In this document: in pieces, positions 1-7,703 of the stretch
Layout of the letters: every line of letters starts with the position of its first letter
How positions within the stretch are numbered: position 1 is the stretch's first letter
Assembly (NCBI GenBank): GCA_028274925.1
Contig: JAQCNR010000168.1
Coordinates: 1 to 30,997 of the forward strand
Direction: 5' to 3'
DNA length: 30,997 nucleotides
Source of the DNA: Halovenus sp.
GTDB taxonomy: Archaea > Halobacteriota > Halobacteria > Halobacteriales > Haloarculaceae
Notes under the pieces: model-generated
The model's database searches: none
Told to the model about the DNA's origin: nothing
The model's input: the letters and a program-made list of their open reading frames with translations, nothing else
Made by a program: the position numbers and the translations under genes

Positions 1-2
1 AA

Positions 3-1166
3 ACGCTCCAGAACGTGATGGAGAATCTCGACGACTATCTCGCGGTCACCCAACTCGGCATCACGATCGCCTCGCTCGGACTGGGATGGGTTGGAGAGCC
101 CGCCGTTGCGGCGCTGCTCGAACCGGTACTCGAGGGAGTGGTCCCGCCGGGACTCATCCACCTGATTGCCTTCGCTGTCGGGTTCAGCGTCATCACCTTC
201 TTGCACGTCGTCTTCGGGGAACTCGCTCCGAAGACGATTGCCATCGCGCAGGCTGAGCGACTCTCGCTGTTCGTCGCGCCGCCGATGACGGCACTCTACT
301 ACGTCTTTTATCCGGGTCTGGTCGTGTTCAACGGGACAGCAAACGCGTTTACGCGAATGCTGGGTATCCCGCCGGCTTCTGAAACCGACGAGACGCTCGA
401 CGAGCGCGAAATCCGTCGCGTTCTTTCGCGGTCTGGGTCTGAAGGCGAAATCGACACCGAGGAGGTCGAGATGATCGAGGCAGTCTTCGACCTCGACGAT
501 ACGAACGTTCGAGAAGTGATGGTTCCCCGGCCAGACGTGGTGTCAATTTCGGCCAACGCGGATATCGATTCGATTCGGAAAACCGTCAGAGAAGAAAAGC
601 ACACGCGCTATCCCGTCGTCGAGGCCGGAAACGACGACCAGGTGGTTGGCTTCATCGATGTCAAGGACGTGATGGAAGCGACCGAAACGGGAGTGGAGGC
701 CACGGCTGGTGAGCTGACTCGTGAGATTATCGTCGTGCCAGAGACGATGCCAATCAACGACCTGCTCTTGCAGTTCCGCAGCGACCAACAGCAGATGGCC
801 GCGGTTATCGACGAGTGGGGCGCACTGGAGGGCATCGCAACTGTCGAAGACGCAGTCGAAGCCGTCGTCGGAGACCTTCGTGATGACTTCGACGCTGCAG
901 ACGACGAACCGGTGATAGAGAGCCGCGACGACGGTGGCTACGATATCGACGGCGGTGTTCCGCTGTCGGTGGTCAACGACCAGCTCGGTATCACCCTCGA
1001 CGCCGAGGGCTTCGACACCATCGCAGGTGTGATTCTCGCCAGACTCAACCGAGCACCCGAAGTCGGCGACACCATCGAAGAAGGAGACTACAAATTCGAG
1101 GTTACCGATGTCGACGCGACACGGATTACTGCCGTCGAGGCGAGGCCACGCGAAGAGACGGAGTGA
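3..1166 (+). CDS. CNNM/CorC-type membrane protein with CBS pair (5' end cut by window)
   Basis: The frame is open from base 3, so the gene begins before the window and at least the first transmembrane helix is missing. The visible N-terminal part (about 115 residues) is hydrophobic and carries the DUF21/CNNM hallmark VTQLGITIASLGLGWVGEP followed by GELAPKTIA. A tandem CBS pair follows (about residues 150-280; EVMVPRPDV, GFIDVKDVM), then a C-terminal CorC_HlyC domain (about 300-380; GVPLSVVND, FDTIAGVIL). Family knowledge: DUF21-CBS-CorC proteins are linked to Mg2+/cation transport, with CBS domains sensing adenine nucleotides; older annotations call them hemolysin-like. The true start is outside the window. 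The gene ends just before the convergent small membrane protein gene. The domain assignment is secure; the ion specificity is not visible. Confidence 0.92.
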   Translation, partial: TLQNVMENLDDYLAVTQLGITIASLGLGWVGEPAVAALLEPVLEGVVPPGLIHLIAFAVGFSVITFLHVVFGELAPKTIAIAQAERLSLFVAPPMTALYYVFYPGLVVFNGTANAFTRMLGIPPASETDETLDEREIRRVLSRSGSEGEIDTEEVEMIEAVFDLDDTNVREVMVPRPDVVSISANADIDSIRKTVREEKHTRYPVVEAGNDDQVVGFIDVKDVMEATETGVEATAGELTREIIVVPETMPINDLLLQFRSDQQQMAAVIDEWGALEGIATVEDAVEAVVGDLRDDFDAADDEPVIESRDDGGYDIDGGVPLSVVNDQLGITLDAEGFDTIAGVILARLNRAPEVGDTIEEGDYKFEVTDVDATRITAVEARPREETE

Positions 1167-1172
1167 GCGATA

Positions 1173-1370
1173 TTACGGGTGGTTCGGCGGCACTGCCTCG
1201 CCGAAGTAGTGTCGGAACGCCGTCCGCACAAGGACGGCGACGAATACCAGCGGGAGGAGCAGAAACAGCCCCGCCAGCAGCGACACGCCGACAACCACGA
1301 CGAGTACGACCAGCCCAACGCCAGCGACAAGCCAGCCGGTTATGCCGCCGTTGAGCGGTAGCTCAGTCAT
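1173..1370 (-). CDS. Small two-helix membrane protein, coupled to the ATP-grasp fusion gene
   Basis: A 65-residue protein with almost continuous hydrophobic sequence from residue 9 to 50: two probable transmembrane segments rich in Val, Leu and Gly, then a short tail ending AVPPNHP. Its ATG overlaps the last 8 bases of the upstream 7TM/ATP-grasp gene, which argues strongly for translation from the same mRNA. I do not recognise a named family. From context it may be a small subunit or partner of the large membrane protein. The opposite strand also has open frames here, but this one has the coupling and the membrane-like composition. It is near the lower size limit, so some risk of a spurious call remains. 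Confidence 0.7.
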   Translation of the reverse strand: MTELPLNGGITGWLVAGVGLVVLVVVVGVSLLAGLFLLLPLVFVAVLVRTAFRHYFGEAVPPNHP

Positions 1371-3234
1371 CGCTCATCACCCTCGTTCCGAGACCAGTGT
1401 TGCGGTGTGGGCCGCTGCTGCCAGCGGTGAGTTCCTGTGGTGGTTCCGGCGCGACAGAGCAGTCCCACCCGTTTTCGTCCCACTGTCGGGCCAGCGCTAC
1501 CTTCTCGGCAGGCGAACAGAACTCGTAGGTCGTCGGCAATCGTTCGACGAACTCCAGTCTGTCGAGAATACCATCCTGCGTCGTGTTCTGGATGCCAAGT
1601 CCTGGTCGGACGTTGACTTCGAGCACCTTGGGCTGGTCGTCCGCGTCGAGGACGATATCGACGCCGGCGTAGCCGAGGCCGGTCGCAGCCGTCGCATTGA
1701 CCGCCGTTTCGAGGACTGAGCGCCAGTTCGGCACCGCGAAGTCGTCGAGTGCGCGGCCGGTGTCGGGGTGGGTGTCGAGCCAGCGGTCGGTCGTCTGCTG
1801 GTAGGCACCGACAGGGGTGCCATCGGACAGGTGCAGTCCAACGCCGACGCCGCCGAGATGGAGGTTCGCCGCACCGCCGGACTCTTCGGTTGGCAGTCGG
1901 GTCATCGTCATTACCGGATACCCCTGGAAGACGATGACGCGAATGTCTGGAACCCCGCGTCCACAGATATCGCGGAAAAACGGCGAGGGAACCAGCCGTT
2001 GTTCGAGAATTGCCTCGCCAGTCGGTTCGAGTCCGGCGTAGTCGCCTTCGACGATTCGGCGGGCGTGTGCCATCACCCCGTCTTCGGTCATCGTACCGTC
2101 GTTCGTCTCGAAGCCGTCTTCGGTTCGCTCGAAGGCGATGAGCACGCCCTCACCACCGTAGCCCTGACTCGGTTTGAGCACGAATTCGTCGAGCGGTTCG
2201 AGTGTCGTGCGCAGGTCTTCGAGTTCCGACGCGCGTCTCGCAACCGCGTAGGTTTCCGGTGCGGCCACGTCGAGGTCGTTGAGCCGAGACTTCAGTTCTG
2301 CCTTGCGGTCCGCCGCCGGGCGAGCGTGGTCTGGGTTGTAGCGGTCGATATACTGATTTCTAACTTTCATCGGAAGGATGGCAGACGCCGACTGTTGTTC
2401 GACATCCGAGCCAGCAATACTGGCGACGCGAGCCCAGACGTTGTGGAGTTTCACCTGACAGGCCGTTACTGCTGCGAGCAGCGGGTTGTCGGCGATGTGG
2501 CCGTCGAACCGCATGAACTCACTCACGCGGAAGGTGGGTCGACTGCTGACCCAGGCCAGCGCACCGAGTGTCCCAGCCCAGGCGGCCGGCGAACCCATGA
2601 ACCAGCCGACAAGTCGACTTGTGATTACCAGATAGGCAACCACAATCGAGACGATGGTCCACAGTAACTGCACGGCAGGGACCGTCCAGCCTCGTTCCTT
2701 GATATCGGTGGCCATCTGCTCGGCGTACCACGAACTGATCAGCACCGGGAACGAGACGACAGCGCTCTGGTACGCAACCGGCAGGTGACCCAGGTCAGCG
2801 AGTAACCGTGTCACCATCGTTGCCAGACAGGCAACCGAGAGCAGTATCGCGACACGCGGGCCCGTGCCGAGTTCTAGCGGTTGCAGCGCGTAGTACGAGG
2901 CCAGCGTCACGACGAAAATATTCAGGAACAACGCGAGGCCCCACAGCGGTCCGGCCGCGACGAGGATGAACGCAATAATCATCGGGCCGAACAGGCCGTA
3001 CGTGCTCAGCCCCACCTCGTTCTGGAGGACTGCGAGGACGACGCCCGCGAGGATAAGCTGGAAGAACAGCCGGTAGGGCGAGAGGACTGTCGCTGGGTCC
3101 CCGACGACCCGTTCGATAGCGACTCCAAGAAGCAACACTGCACCGAGCAGGACCGTCAGCCCTGCATAGGGCCGGAGGCTGTCGACGACGCGAGTTCCCA
3201 AGGACGCAACCCGCCCCTGGCTTGTTGTCGACAT
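1363..3234 (-). CDS. 7TM membrane domain fused to an ATP-grasp ligase (RimK-related, sugar-transfer ATP-grasp type)
   Basis: A 623-residue protein. Residues about 20-240 hold around seven hydrophobic helices resembling the 7TM domain usually attached to an inactive transglutaminase (7TM_transglut_2). Residues about 260-590 match an ATP-grasp enzyme of the alpha-L-glutamate-ligase-related type (TIGR02291/ATPgrasp_ST): VRNQYIDRYNP, the nucleotide-binding FVLKPSQGYGGEGV, PDIRVIVF, and the metal-binding VLEVNVRPGLGIQN. In bacteria, as I recall, the ATP-grasp and the 7TM-transglutaminase protein come from neighbouring genes; here the ligase and 7TM part are one chain and the transglutaminase part is absent. 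A membrane-tethered ATP-dependent ligase facing the cytoplasm is the inference; the substrate is unknown. The ATG at 3234 was chosen; a TTG at 3240 is the only alternative nearby. It overlaps the small membrane gene downstream by 8 bases. Confidence 0.88.
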   Translation of the reverse strand: MSTTSQGRVASLGTRVVDSLRPYAGLTVLLGAVLLLGVAIERVVGDPATVLSPYRLFFQLILAGVVLAVLQNEVGLSTYGLFGPMIIAFILVAAGPLWGLALFLNIFVVTLASYYALQPLELGTGPRVAILLSVACLATMVTRLLADLGHLPVAYQSAVVSFPVLISSWYAEQMATDIKERGWTVPAVQLLWTIVSIVVAYLVITSRLVGWFMGSPAAWAGTLGALAWVSSRPTFRVSEFMRFDGHIADNPLLAAVTACQVKLHNVWARVASIAGSDVEQQSASAILPMKVRNQYIDRYNPDHARPAADRKAELKSRLNDLDVAAPETYAVARRASELEDLRTTLEPLDEFVLKPSQGYGGEGVLIAFERTEDGFETNDGTMTEDGVMAHARRIVEGDYAGLEPTGEAILEQRLVPSPFFRDICGRGVPDIRVIVFQGYPVMTMTRLPTEESGGAANLHLGGVGVGLHLSDGTPVGAYQQTTDRWLDTHPDTGRALDDFAVPNWRSVLETAVNATAATGLGYAGVDIVLDADDQPKVLEVNVRPGLGIQNTTQDGILDRLEFVERLPTTYEFCSPAEKVALARQWDENGWDCSVAPEPPQELTAGSSGPHRNTGLGTRVMSDD

Positions 3235-3323
3235 CAGCAACCCACCTCCACGTAACGAGGCGCGGTGACTGCTGGGTCCGCCGCTGCAGCGAGAGTTGTC
3301 TGTTGTCGGGCTTGTCGGTCTAT

Positions 3324-3366
3324 CGTAACGGGTGGTCTCATGACGAGCAAATCTTCCCGTTACGGG
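3324..3366. promoter_or_regulatory. Long-armed inverted repeat CGTAACGGG...CCCGTTACG
   Basis: CGTAACGGG at 3324-3332 is the exact reverse complement of CCCGTTACG at 3356-3364, with a 23-base spacer. The right arm is itself part of an 11-base palindrome, CCCGTTACGGG (3356-3366). It lies just downstream, in the minus-strand sense, of a TATA-like TTTATG (3369-3374). That position suits an operator controlling the ATP-grasp fusion gene. The regulator is unknown. Confidence 0.45.
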
Positions 3367-3368
3367 TG

Positions 3369-3374
3369 CATAAA
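3369..3374 (-). promoter_or_regulatory. Possible TATA element for the 7TM/ATP-grasp gene
   Basis: The minus strand reads TTTATG here. Transcription would start near 3345, giving a leader of about 110 bases, long for a haloarchaeon. The assignment is tentative. Confidence 0.3.
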
Positions 3375-3533
3375 CCGGGAATACCGTTCAGTGCAGTTCA
3401 GTTGGTTTGCAACAGTTGCGACTGTTTTCGGACAAAAACTGGAGTGAAATTGGCTGCAACTGTCGGAGAAGTCAATCCGGAATTCGGCGTATTAGTGGCT
3501 TATACGTATTTTATTGGCCATCTTGGCGGTGGC

Positions 3534-3540
3534 TTTATAT
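3534..3540 (+). promoter_or_regulatory. TATA element for the hydrolase operon
   Basis: TTTATAT in an AT-rich patch, 62 bases before the hydrolase ATG. The predicted start near 3563 would give a leader of about 40 bases. A second AT-rich stretch (TTATACGTATTTTA near 3500-3513) is an alternative. Confidence 0.5.
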
Positions 3541-3550
3541 CAACGCCCTC

Positions 3551-3581
3551 TGACACAATCATACGGTACGGTACCGTGTCA
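3551..3581. promoter_or_regulatory. Nested inverted repeats at the predicted transcription start
   Basis: TGACAC at 3551-3556 is the exact reverse complement of GTGTCA at 3576-3581. Between them lies the perfect 10-base palindrome ACGGTACCGT (3568-3577). This surrounds the start site predicted from the TTTATAT element, so it is a good operator candidate for the hydrolase operon. Chance occurrence cannot be excluded by eye. Confidence 0.4.
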
Positions 3582-3601
3582 CAGTTGGGGGACGATACAA
3601 T

Positions 3602-4966
3602 ATGACAGACGCAACATTCCCGAGTGAGCAGTGGTGGAACGAGTATCAGACAGTCGTCAACGACGACACCGAGATGACGATGCACGGCCGGGCCGACTTC
3701 GATGAGAGTTTCTTGATCGGCGTGGGCGAGGACCATCATCTCCTCGAGATGAACGACGGCGAACTGGTCGATGTCCGAACACCGGGACTGGACGACTCGT
3801 GGGCCTTCGGTGTTGTCGGACCACAAAGCGCGTGGGACCAGTTTCTAAAAGAGGTGCCGCCGGCGCATCACAACGAACTGTTCGCTTCCTTCTATCGGAC
3901 CGCGGTCAAACAGGAACCGGGCTATTTCGACCTGATCGGCGACCACAAGAAGATCTTCCAGAACTTCCGGTCGGTCCAGCGAGCGCTCGACCTTATGCGA
4001 ACGGCCGACAACGGCGCCACACCACGGACTGAGGGGACGACCCGGCCCTCCGAACCGGCCGACGCTGCTGAGGGTGGGTACGTAACTGTCGACCTCGACG
4101 GCGTCGACCACCGAATTTACTACGAGGCCGCCGGCCCGGAGGATGGAATCCCACTGCTCTGTCAGCATACCGCGGGCTGTAACAACCAGCAGTGGCGTCA
4201 CGTCCTCAACGACGAGGAAATTACGGACACATTCCGAGTCATCGCCTACGACCTCCCACGACACGGAAAGTCGGTTCCGCCAGCAGGTGAGTCGTGGTGG
4301 ACCGACCAGTACGACCTCACGGCAGAGCGATTCACCGACACAATCGTCTCGATTGCCGACGCGCTCGAGCTAGATGACCCAGTGTATATCGGGTCGAGTA
4401 TGGGCGGGACGGTAACGCTCGAACTCGCAGACTGGTATCCCGACCGATTCCGGGCGCTGATCGGCCTCGAGGCCGGGCTATTTACGCCGGGGTTCTATAT
4501 CGGCTGGCTGGACCATCCGCACATCAACGCCAACGACGTGAACTCGTGGGCGACGTGGGGACTGATGGCTCCGCACAGCCCCGAGTGGGCGCGTCGTGAG
4601 ACAATTTACAACTACGAACAGGGAGCCAACGGCGTGCTGAAGGGGGACCTCTACTACTACTCTGTCGAACACGACTACCGCGAGGACGCCGACAACATCG
4701 ACGCGACGAAGACGCGGATGTACCTGATGAACGGGGAGTACGACTACCTCACTAACCCCGACGCTGCCCGCCGGGCCGCAGACGCTATCGGTGAAGGCGC
4801 AACGGCCCACGAAATGAAGGCAACAGGCCACTTCCCGATGGCCGAGCGACCGGACCTGTTCCCAGAGTACCTGAAGCCGGTGCTTGCAGACATCCGCGGC
4901 GAACGCCCCGAGCCACTGCCGGAAGTCCTCAAGCCAGATGAGTTCGGCGTCGAAGCAAACAGGTGA
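3602..4966 (+). CDS. Two-domain alpha/beta hydrolase
   Basis: 454 residues. Residues 158-435 form an alpha/beta hydrolase: oxyanion-side motif CQHTAGCN (187-194), YDLPRHGKS (216-224), nucleophile elbow GSSMGG with Ser266, probable acid in GEYDYL (Asp381), and catalytic His410 in TGHFPMAERPD. All triad residues are present, so an active esterase, lipase or C-C hydrolase is plausible. Residues 1-135 form a separate domain (WWNEYQTVVN, DESFLIGVG, KIFQNFRS) joined by a low-complexity linker rich in Thr, Pro and Ala. I do not recognise it firmly; its length and tone recall SCP2-like lipid-carrier domains. The downstream ADC-like gene overlaps its stop, so the two are probably made together and act on related substrates. 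The substrate is unknown. Confidence 0.88.
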   Translation: MTDATFPSEQWWNEYQTVVNDDTEMTMHGRADFDESFLIGVGEDHHLLEMNDGELVDVRTPGLDDSWAFGVVGPQSAWDQFLKEVPPAHHNELFASFYRTAVKQEPGYFDLIGDHKKIFQNFRSVQRALDLMRTADNGATPRTEGTTRPSEPADAAEGGYVTVDLDGVDHRIYYEAAGPEDGIPLLCQHTAGCNNQQWRHVLNDEEITDTFRVIAYDLPRHGKSVPPAGESWWTDQYDLTAERFTDTIVSIADALELDDPVYIGSSMGGTVTLELADWYPDRFRALIGLEAGLFTPGFYIGWLDHPHINANDVNSWATWGLMAPHSPEWARRETIYNYEQGANGVLKGDLYYYSVEHDYREDADNIDATKTRMYLMNGEYDYLTNPDAARRAADAIGEGATAHEMKATGHFPMAERPDLFPEYLKPVLADIRGERPEPLPEVLKPDEFGVEANR

Positions 4967-5751
4967 GTAAGATGGCTGAAACACCAACACAGACGCGATA
5001 TACCGGGATGCCACAGGGCGAGTCGATTCCGGCACCGCAACTCGTTCGAGACGCCCAAGCACTCGTAATCGGCTACGACGCCGACCCGGAGGTACTCGAA
5101 GAAATGCTGCCGCCGGGTCTCGAGCCACACGAGAACAACTTCGTCCAGATGAACATGTACCGGGTCGAAGATTCGACCCAGACGAGCCACCTCGACCCCT
5201 ACTCGCTGACCTATCTCTGTATCGAGGTTGCCGACCACGACAGCCACGTCCTCAGCGAGGCCGGCGGGGAGATGACGATTCCCGGCCGATTCTGGGTGGG
5301 CTACTGGAACGATTCAGCGACCATGTCGTCGTTCGTCCGGGAGACGCTCGGAATCCCCTGCATGCCCGGCGCCTGCTCGTGGGAGCGAGAGGACGACAAC
5401 CTTGTCTCGACACTGACCGTCGACGGAGAAGATGTGATTACGACGAAAGCATCGGTCGACGACGAACAGATCGACACGCTGTCGGGCCATCTCAACTACT
5501 ACGCCCACCGGCAGGTGCCCGACCCAAGCGGCGGGCAGGCCCAGATTAGCGAACTGGTCGAGATTCCGATTCCGTTCATCTGTGAACTGGCCACCGCGAC
5601 AGTTTCAGACATCGAGTTCGACTTCCCCGAAGACTCTGGATTCAGCAAGTACGCTCCCGTCGAGCCACTGTCGACGCCGTCAGTTCTCTACGGGTCGATT
5701 ACGATTACGTACTCACAAGGGCGGACAATTCGCGACTATCTCGCGGAGTAG
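4963..5751 (+). CDS. Acetoacetate-decarboxylase-like protein lacking the Schiff-base lysines
   Basis: 262 residues from the GTG at 4963, which overlaps the hydrolase stop by 4 bases; an ATG at 4972 is an equally good start (259 residues). Fold-level similarity to the ADC superfamily is seen in the N-terminal segment with MLPPGLEP, in YLCIEVADH, and in the central VRETLGIP segment followed by a beta-rich C-terminal half ending YGSITITYSQGRTI. In true acetoacetate decarboxylase the equivalent loop reads roughly YPKK and supplies the Schiff-base lysine and its neighbour. Here it reads IPCM (Cys133, Met134 from the GTG), so both lysines are missing. It is therefore probably not a classical decarboxylase and may be a hydrolase, aldolase or ligand-binding relative. 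Coupling to the hydrolase suggests consecutive steps in one minor pathway. Confidence 0.8.
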   Translation: MSKMAETPTQTRYTGMPQGESIPAPQLVRDAQALVIGYDADPEVLEEMLPPGLEPHENNFVQMNMYRVEDSTQTSHLDPYSLTYLCIEVADHDSHVLSEAGGEMTIPGRFWVGYWNDSATMSSFVRETLGIPCMPGACSWEREDDNLVSTLTVDGEDVITTKASVDDEQIDTLSGHLNYYAHRQVPDPSGGQAQISELVEIPIPFICELATATVSDIEFDFPEDSGFSKYAPVEPLSTPSVLYGSITITYSQGRTIRDYLAE

Positions 5752-5760
5752 TCGCGGGCA

Positions 5761-5768
5761 GTTTATTC
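5761..5768 (+). promoter_or_regulatory. TATA element for the ABC exporter genes
   Basis: GTTTATTC centred about 28 bases before the ATG at 5793. This spacing predicts a leaderless transcript and separates the ABC pair from the hydrolase operon. Confidence 0.5.
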
Positions 5769-5792
5769 GGCTCGAACTCCTATTACGGACTA

Positions 5793-6881
5793 ATGGAGCA
5801 GCCCTCGGCGGCCAGTCGGTCCGTGGATTCTGATGGCAAAACCAAACCGTCAGCGTCCGCTGCGGACCGGGAGGCGGACCAGGCGACTGAGGCGACACTG
5901 ACGGGTGAACCCGCGCTGGTCGTCGACAGCGTCACCAAACGCTTCGGCGGCACTGATGGTGTGCTCGCGGTCGATGACGTGAGTTTCAGCGTCGAACGCG
6001 GCTCTGTCGTCGGCTTGCTCGGCCCGAACGGGGCTGGCAAGACCACGCTCATCAAATCTGTGCTGGGGATGGTGCTTCCCGACGAGGGGTCGGTACAGGT
6101 CTTTGGCTCGGACGTAACTGGCGGGCGGCGGGCGGCCTACGCCAACGTCGACGCGATGCTCGAAGGCGCGCGTAACGACTACTGGCGACTGACCGTCCGC
6201 GAGAACCTGCGATACTTTGCGACGATTAGCGGCGTCGACCCCAACTCTGTCACGGCCCGGCACGACCGACTGCTCGACCGCCTCGGGTTGGCAGAACACG
6301 CCGATACGCCAGTTCGCAAGCTCTCGCGGGGAATGAAACAGAAGGTCTCGCTGGCGAGCGTGCTCGCCGGCGGCGCAGAACTGGTCTTTCTCGACGAACC
6401 GACGCTGGGGCTGGATATCGAGAGTTCGCGAACATTGCGGGTAGAACTCAAACGACTCGCCCGCGAGGAAGGGCTGACAATCTTCGTCAGCAGCCACAAT
6501 ATGACCGTCGTCGAGGATGTCTGTGACCGCGTTATCGTAATGTCCGAGGGCCGGGTTGTCGCCGATGACACCGTCGAGCGACTGTTGGCCCGGGCCGACC
6601 GTGACCTCGTGCGAATCGAGAGTCCGAACGTCGACGAGCGGACCATCCAACGCCTCGATGATGAATTTGGCGTCGGGACCGTAGCACAGACGGCGGACGG
6701 ACAACAAATCGAGGTGACAGCCAGCAGTGATTCCCTCTACGACCTGATGGATGTGCTCCGAGACGCCGGGGTACAGATCACGAGTATCGACACTGTCGAA
6801 CCCACACTTGAAGACGTGTTCGTCGAACTCACTGGCGACGAAGGCGGGTTACGCGCCGAACCGGCGGAGGACTCACGATGA
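5793..6881 (+). CDS. ABC transporter ATP-binding protein (ABC-2 exporter type)
   Basis: 362 residues with a 40-residue polar extension before the ATPase. Walker A is GPNGAGKTT (77-85), signature LSRGM (177-181), Walker B VFLDEP (198-203), switch His235 in SSHN. The domain runs to about residue 260. A C-terminal domain of about 80 residues follows (ending TLEDVFVELTG), typical of ATPases that pair with ABC-2 permeases such as the DrrA/CcmA/NatA group. All catalytic motifs are intact. The permease gene starts within its last 4 codons. Cargo cannot be read from sequence; lipid, drug or polysaccharide export are family possibilities. Confidence 0.95.
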   Translation: MEQPSAASRSVDSDGKTKPSASAADREADQATEATLTGEPALVVDSVTKRFGGTDGVLAVDDVSFSVERGSVVGLLGPNGAGKTTLIKSVLGMVLPDEGSVQVFGSDVTGGRRAAYANVDAMLEGARNDYWRLTVRENLRYFATISGVDPNSVTARHDRLLDRLGLAEHADTPVRKLSRGMKQKVSLASVLAGGAELVFLDEPTLGLDIESSRTLRVELKRLAREEGLTIFVSSHNMTVVEDVCDRVIVMSEGRVVADDTVERLLARADRDLVRIESPNVDERTIQRLDDEFGVGTVAQTADGQQIEVTASSDSLYDLMDVLRDAGVQITSIDTVEPTLEDVFVELTGDEGGLRAEPAEDSR

Positions 6882-7702
6882 GCAACCAACAGACAACGGC
6901 CGAGGAGCCAGTGGAAGGTGACCCCCGGCCGGCGACGTACTACCATCTCGCGCGGGCGGTGCTCTACCGCGAGTACCTGATATTCGTTCGGTATCCTGCC
7001 AATGCAATCGGTGGAATCGTCATCTCCGTCATCTTCTTCGGGATGCTGTTCTACGGCGGCCGACTACTCGCCGGACAGGCCCTGACTGATTCCTTGGACG
7101 GAATTATCGTCGGGTACTTCCTGTGGACGCTGTCTGTGGGTGCGTACTCGGCTGTCTCGAACGACATCGGAAGCGAAGTGCAGTGGGGAACACTCGAACG
7201 GCACATCACGACACCGTTTGGCTTTGCACCAGTTGCACTGCTGAAAGGCGTCGCAAAGCTGGTCCGGACGTTTCTCACCTCGGCGGTGGTGCTGGCAATT
7301 ATGCTCGTGCTGACCGGGCGGAGTCTCCAGCTCGACCCACTCACCGTGATTCCAATCGCCCTGCTGTCGATTACGTCGGTGCTGGGGCTGGGCTTTGCGG
7401 CCGGCGGGGTTACGGTGCTGTACAAGCGCATCGGCAGCTGGCTCAACCTCCTGCAGTTCGGGTTCGTCGTGCTCATCTCCGCGCCAGTCTTCGACCTGCC
7501 CTGGACGCGAGTGCTCCCGCTGGCCCACGGGAGTGCGATGCTCCAGCGGGCGATGGTCGATGGCGTTCGCCTGTGGCAGTTCGACCCACTGGACCTAGCC
7601 CTGCTCGTGGTCGTCGCTGTCGGGTATCTATTCGGTGGATATCTCGTCTTCGAGGCGGCAACGCGTCGTGCCCGGCGACTCGGCGTGCTCGGCGATTACT
7701 GA
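6878..7702 (+). CDS. ABC-2 type permease
   Basis: 274 residues with six probable transmembrane helices, beginning near residue 45 after a polar start. The central SNDIGSEVQWGTLERHITTPFG segment is the usual conserved stretch of ABC-2 permeases, and the last helix ends FEAATRRARR. ATG at 6878 overlaps the ATPase stop by 4 bases, so the two subunits are coupled. With two copies of each it would make a complete exporter. It is convergent with the following minus-strand gene, whose stop lies 2 bases away. Confidence 0.93.
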   Translation: MSNQQTTAEEPVEGDPRPATYYHLARAVLYREYLIFVRYPANAIGGIVISVIFFGMLFYGGRLLAGQALTDSLDGIIVGYFLWTLSVGAYSAVSNDIGSEVQWGTLERHITTPFGFAPVALLKGVAKLVRTFLTSAVVLAIMLVLTGRSLQLDPLTVIPIALLSITSVLGLGFAAGGVTVLYKRIGSWLNLLQFGFVVLISAPVFDLPWTRVLPLAHGSAMLQRAMVDGVRLWQFDPLDLALLVVVAVGYLFGGYLVFEAATRRARRLGVLGDY

Positions 7703-7703
7703 C

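Larger units (their letters stand above)
3235..3601. other. 367-bp divergent regulatory gap without a credible gene
   Basis: This stretch separates the minus-strand ATP-grasp fusion from the plus-strand hydrolase. It is visibly more AT-rich than the genes around it, and short open frames across it have no recognisable protein features. It holds TATA-like elements for both directions and several inverted repeats, annotated separately. A further GCAAC-A-GTTGC palindrome lies near 3408-3418. The size and repeat content suggest regulated divergent transcription. Confidence 0.7.

Noticed and set aside
1768..2667. 299-codon plus-strand frame opposite the ATP-grasp domain
   Set aside because: The minus strand codes for clear ATP-grasp motifs; the plus-strand translation shows none.
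5850..6707. 285-codon antisense frame opposite the ABC ATPase
   Set aside because: The plus strand carries all ABC motifs; the antisense product has no recognisable feature.
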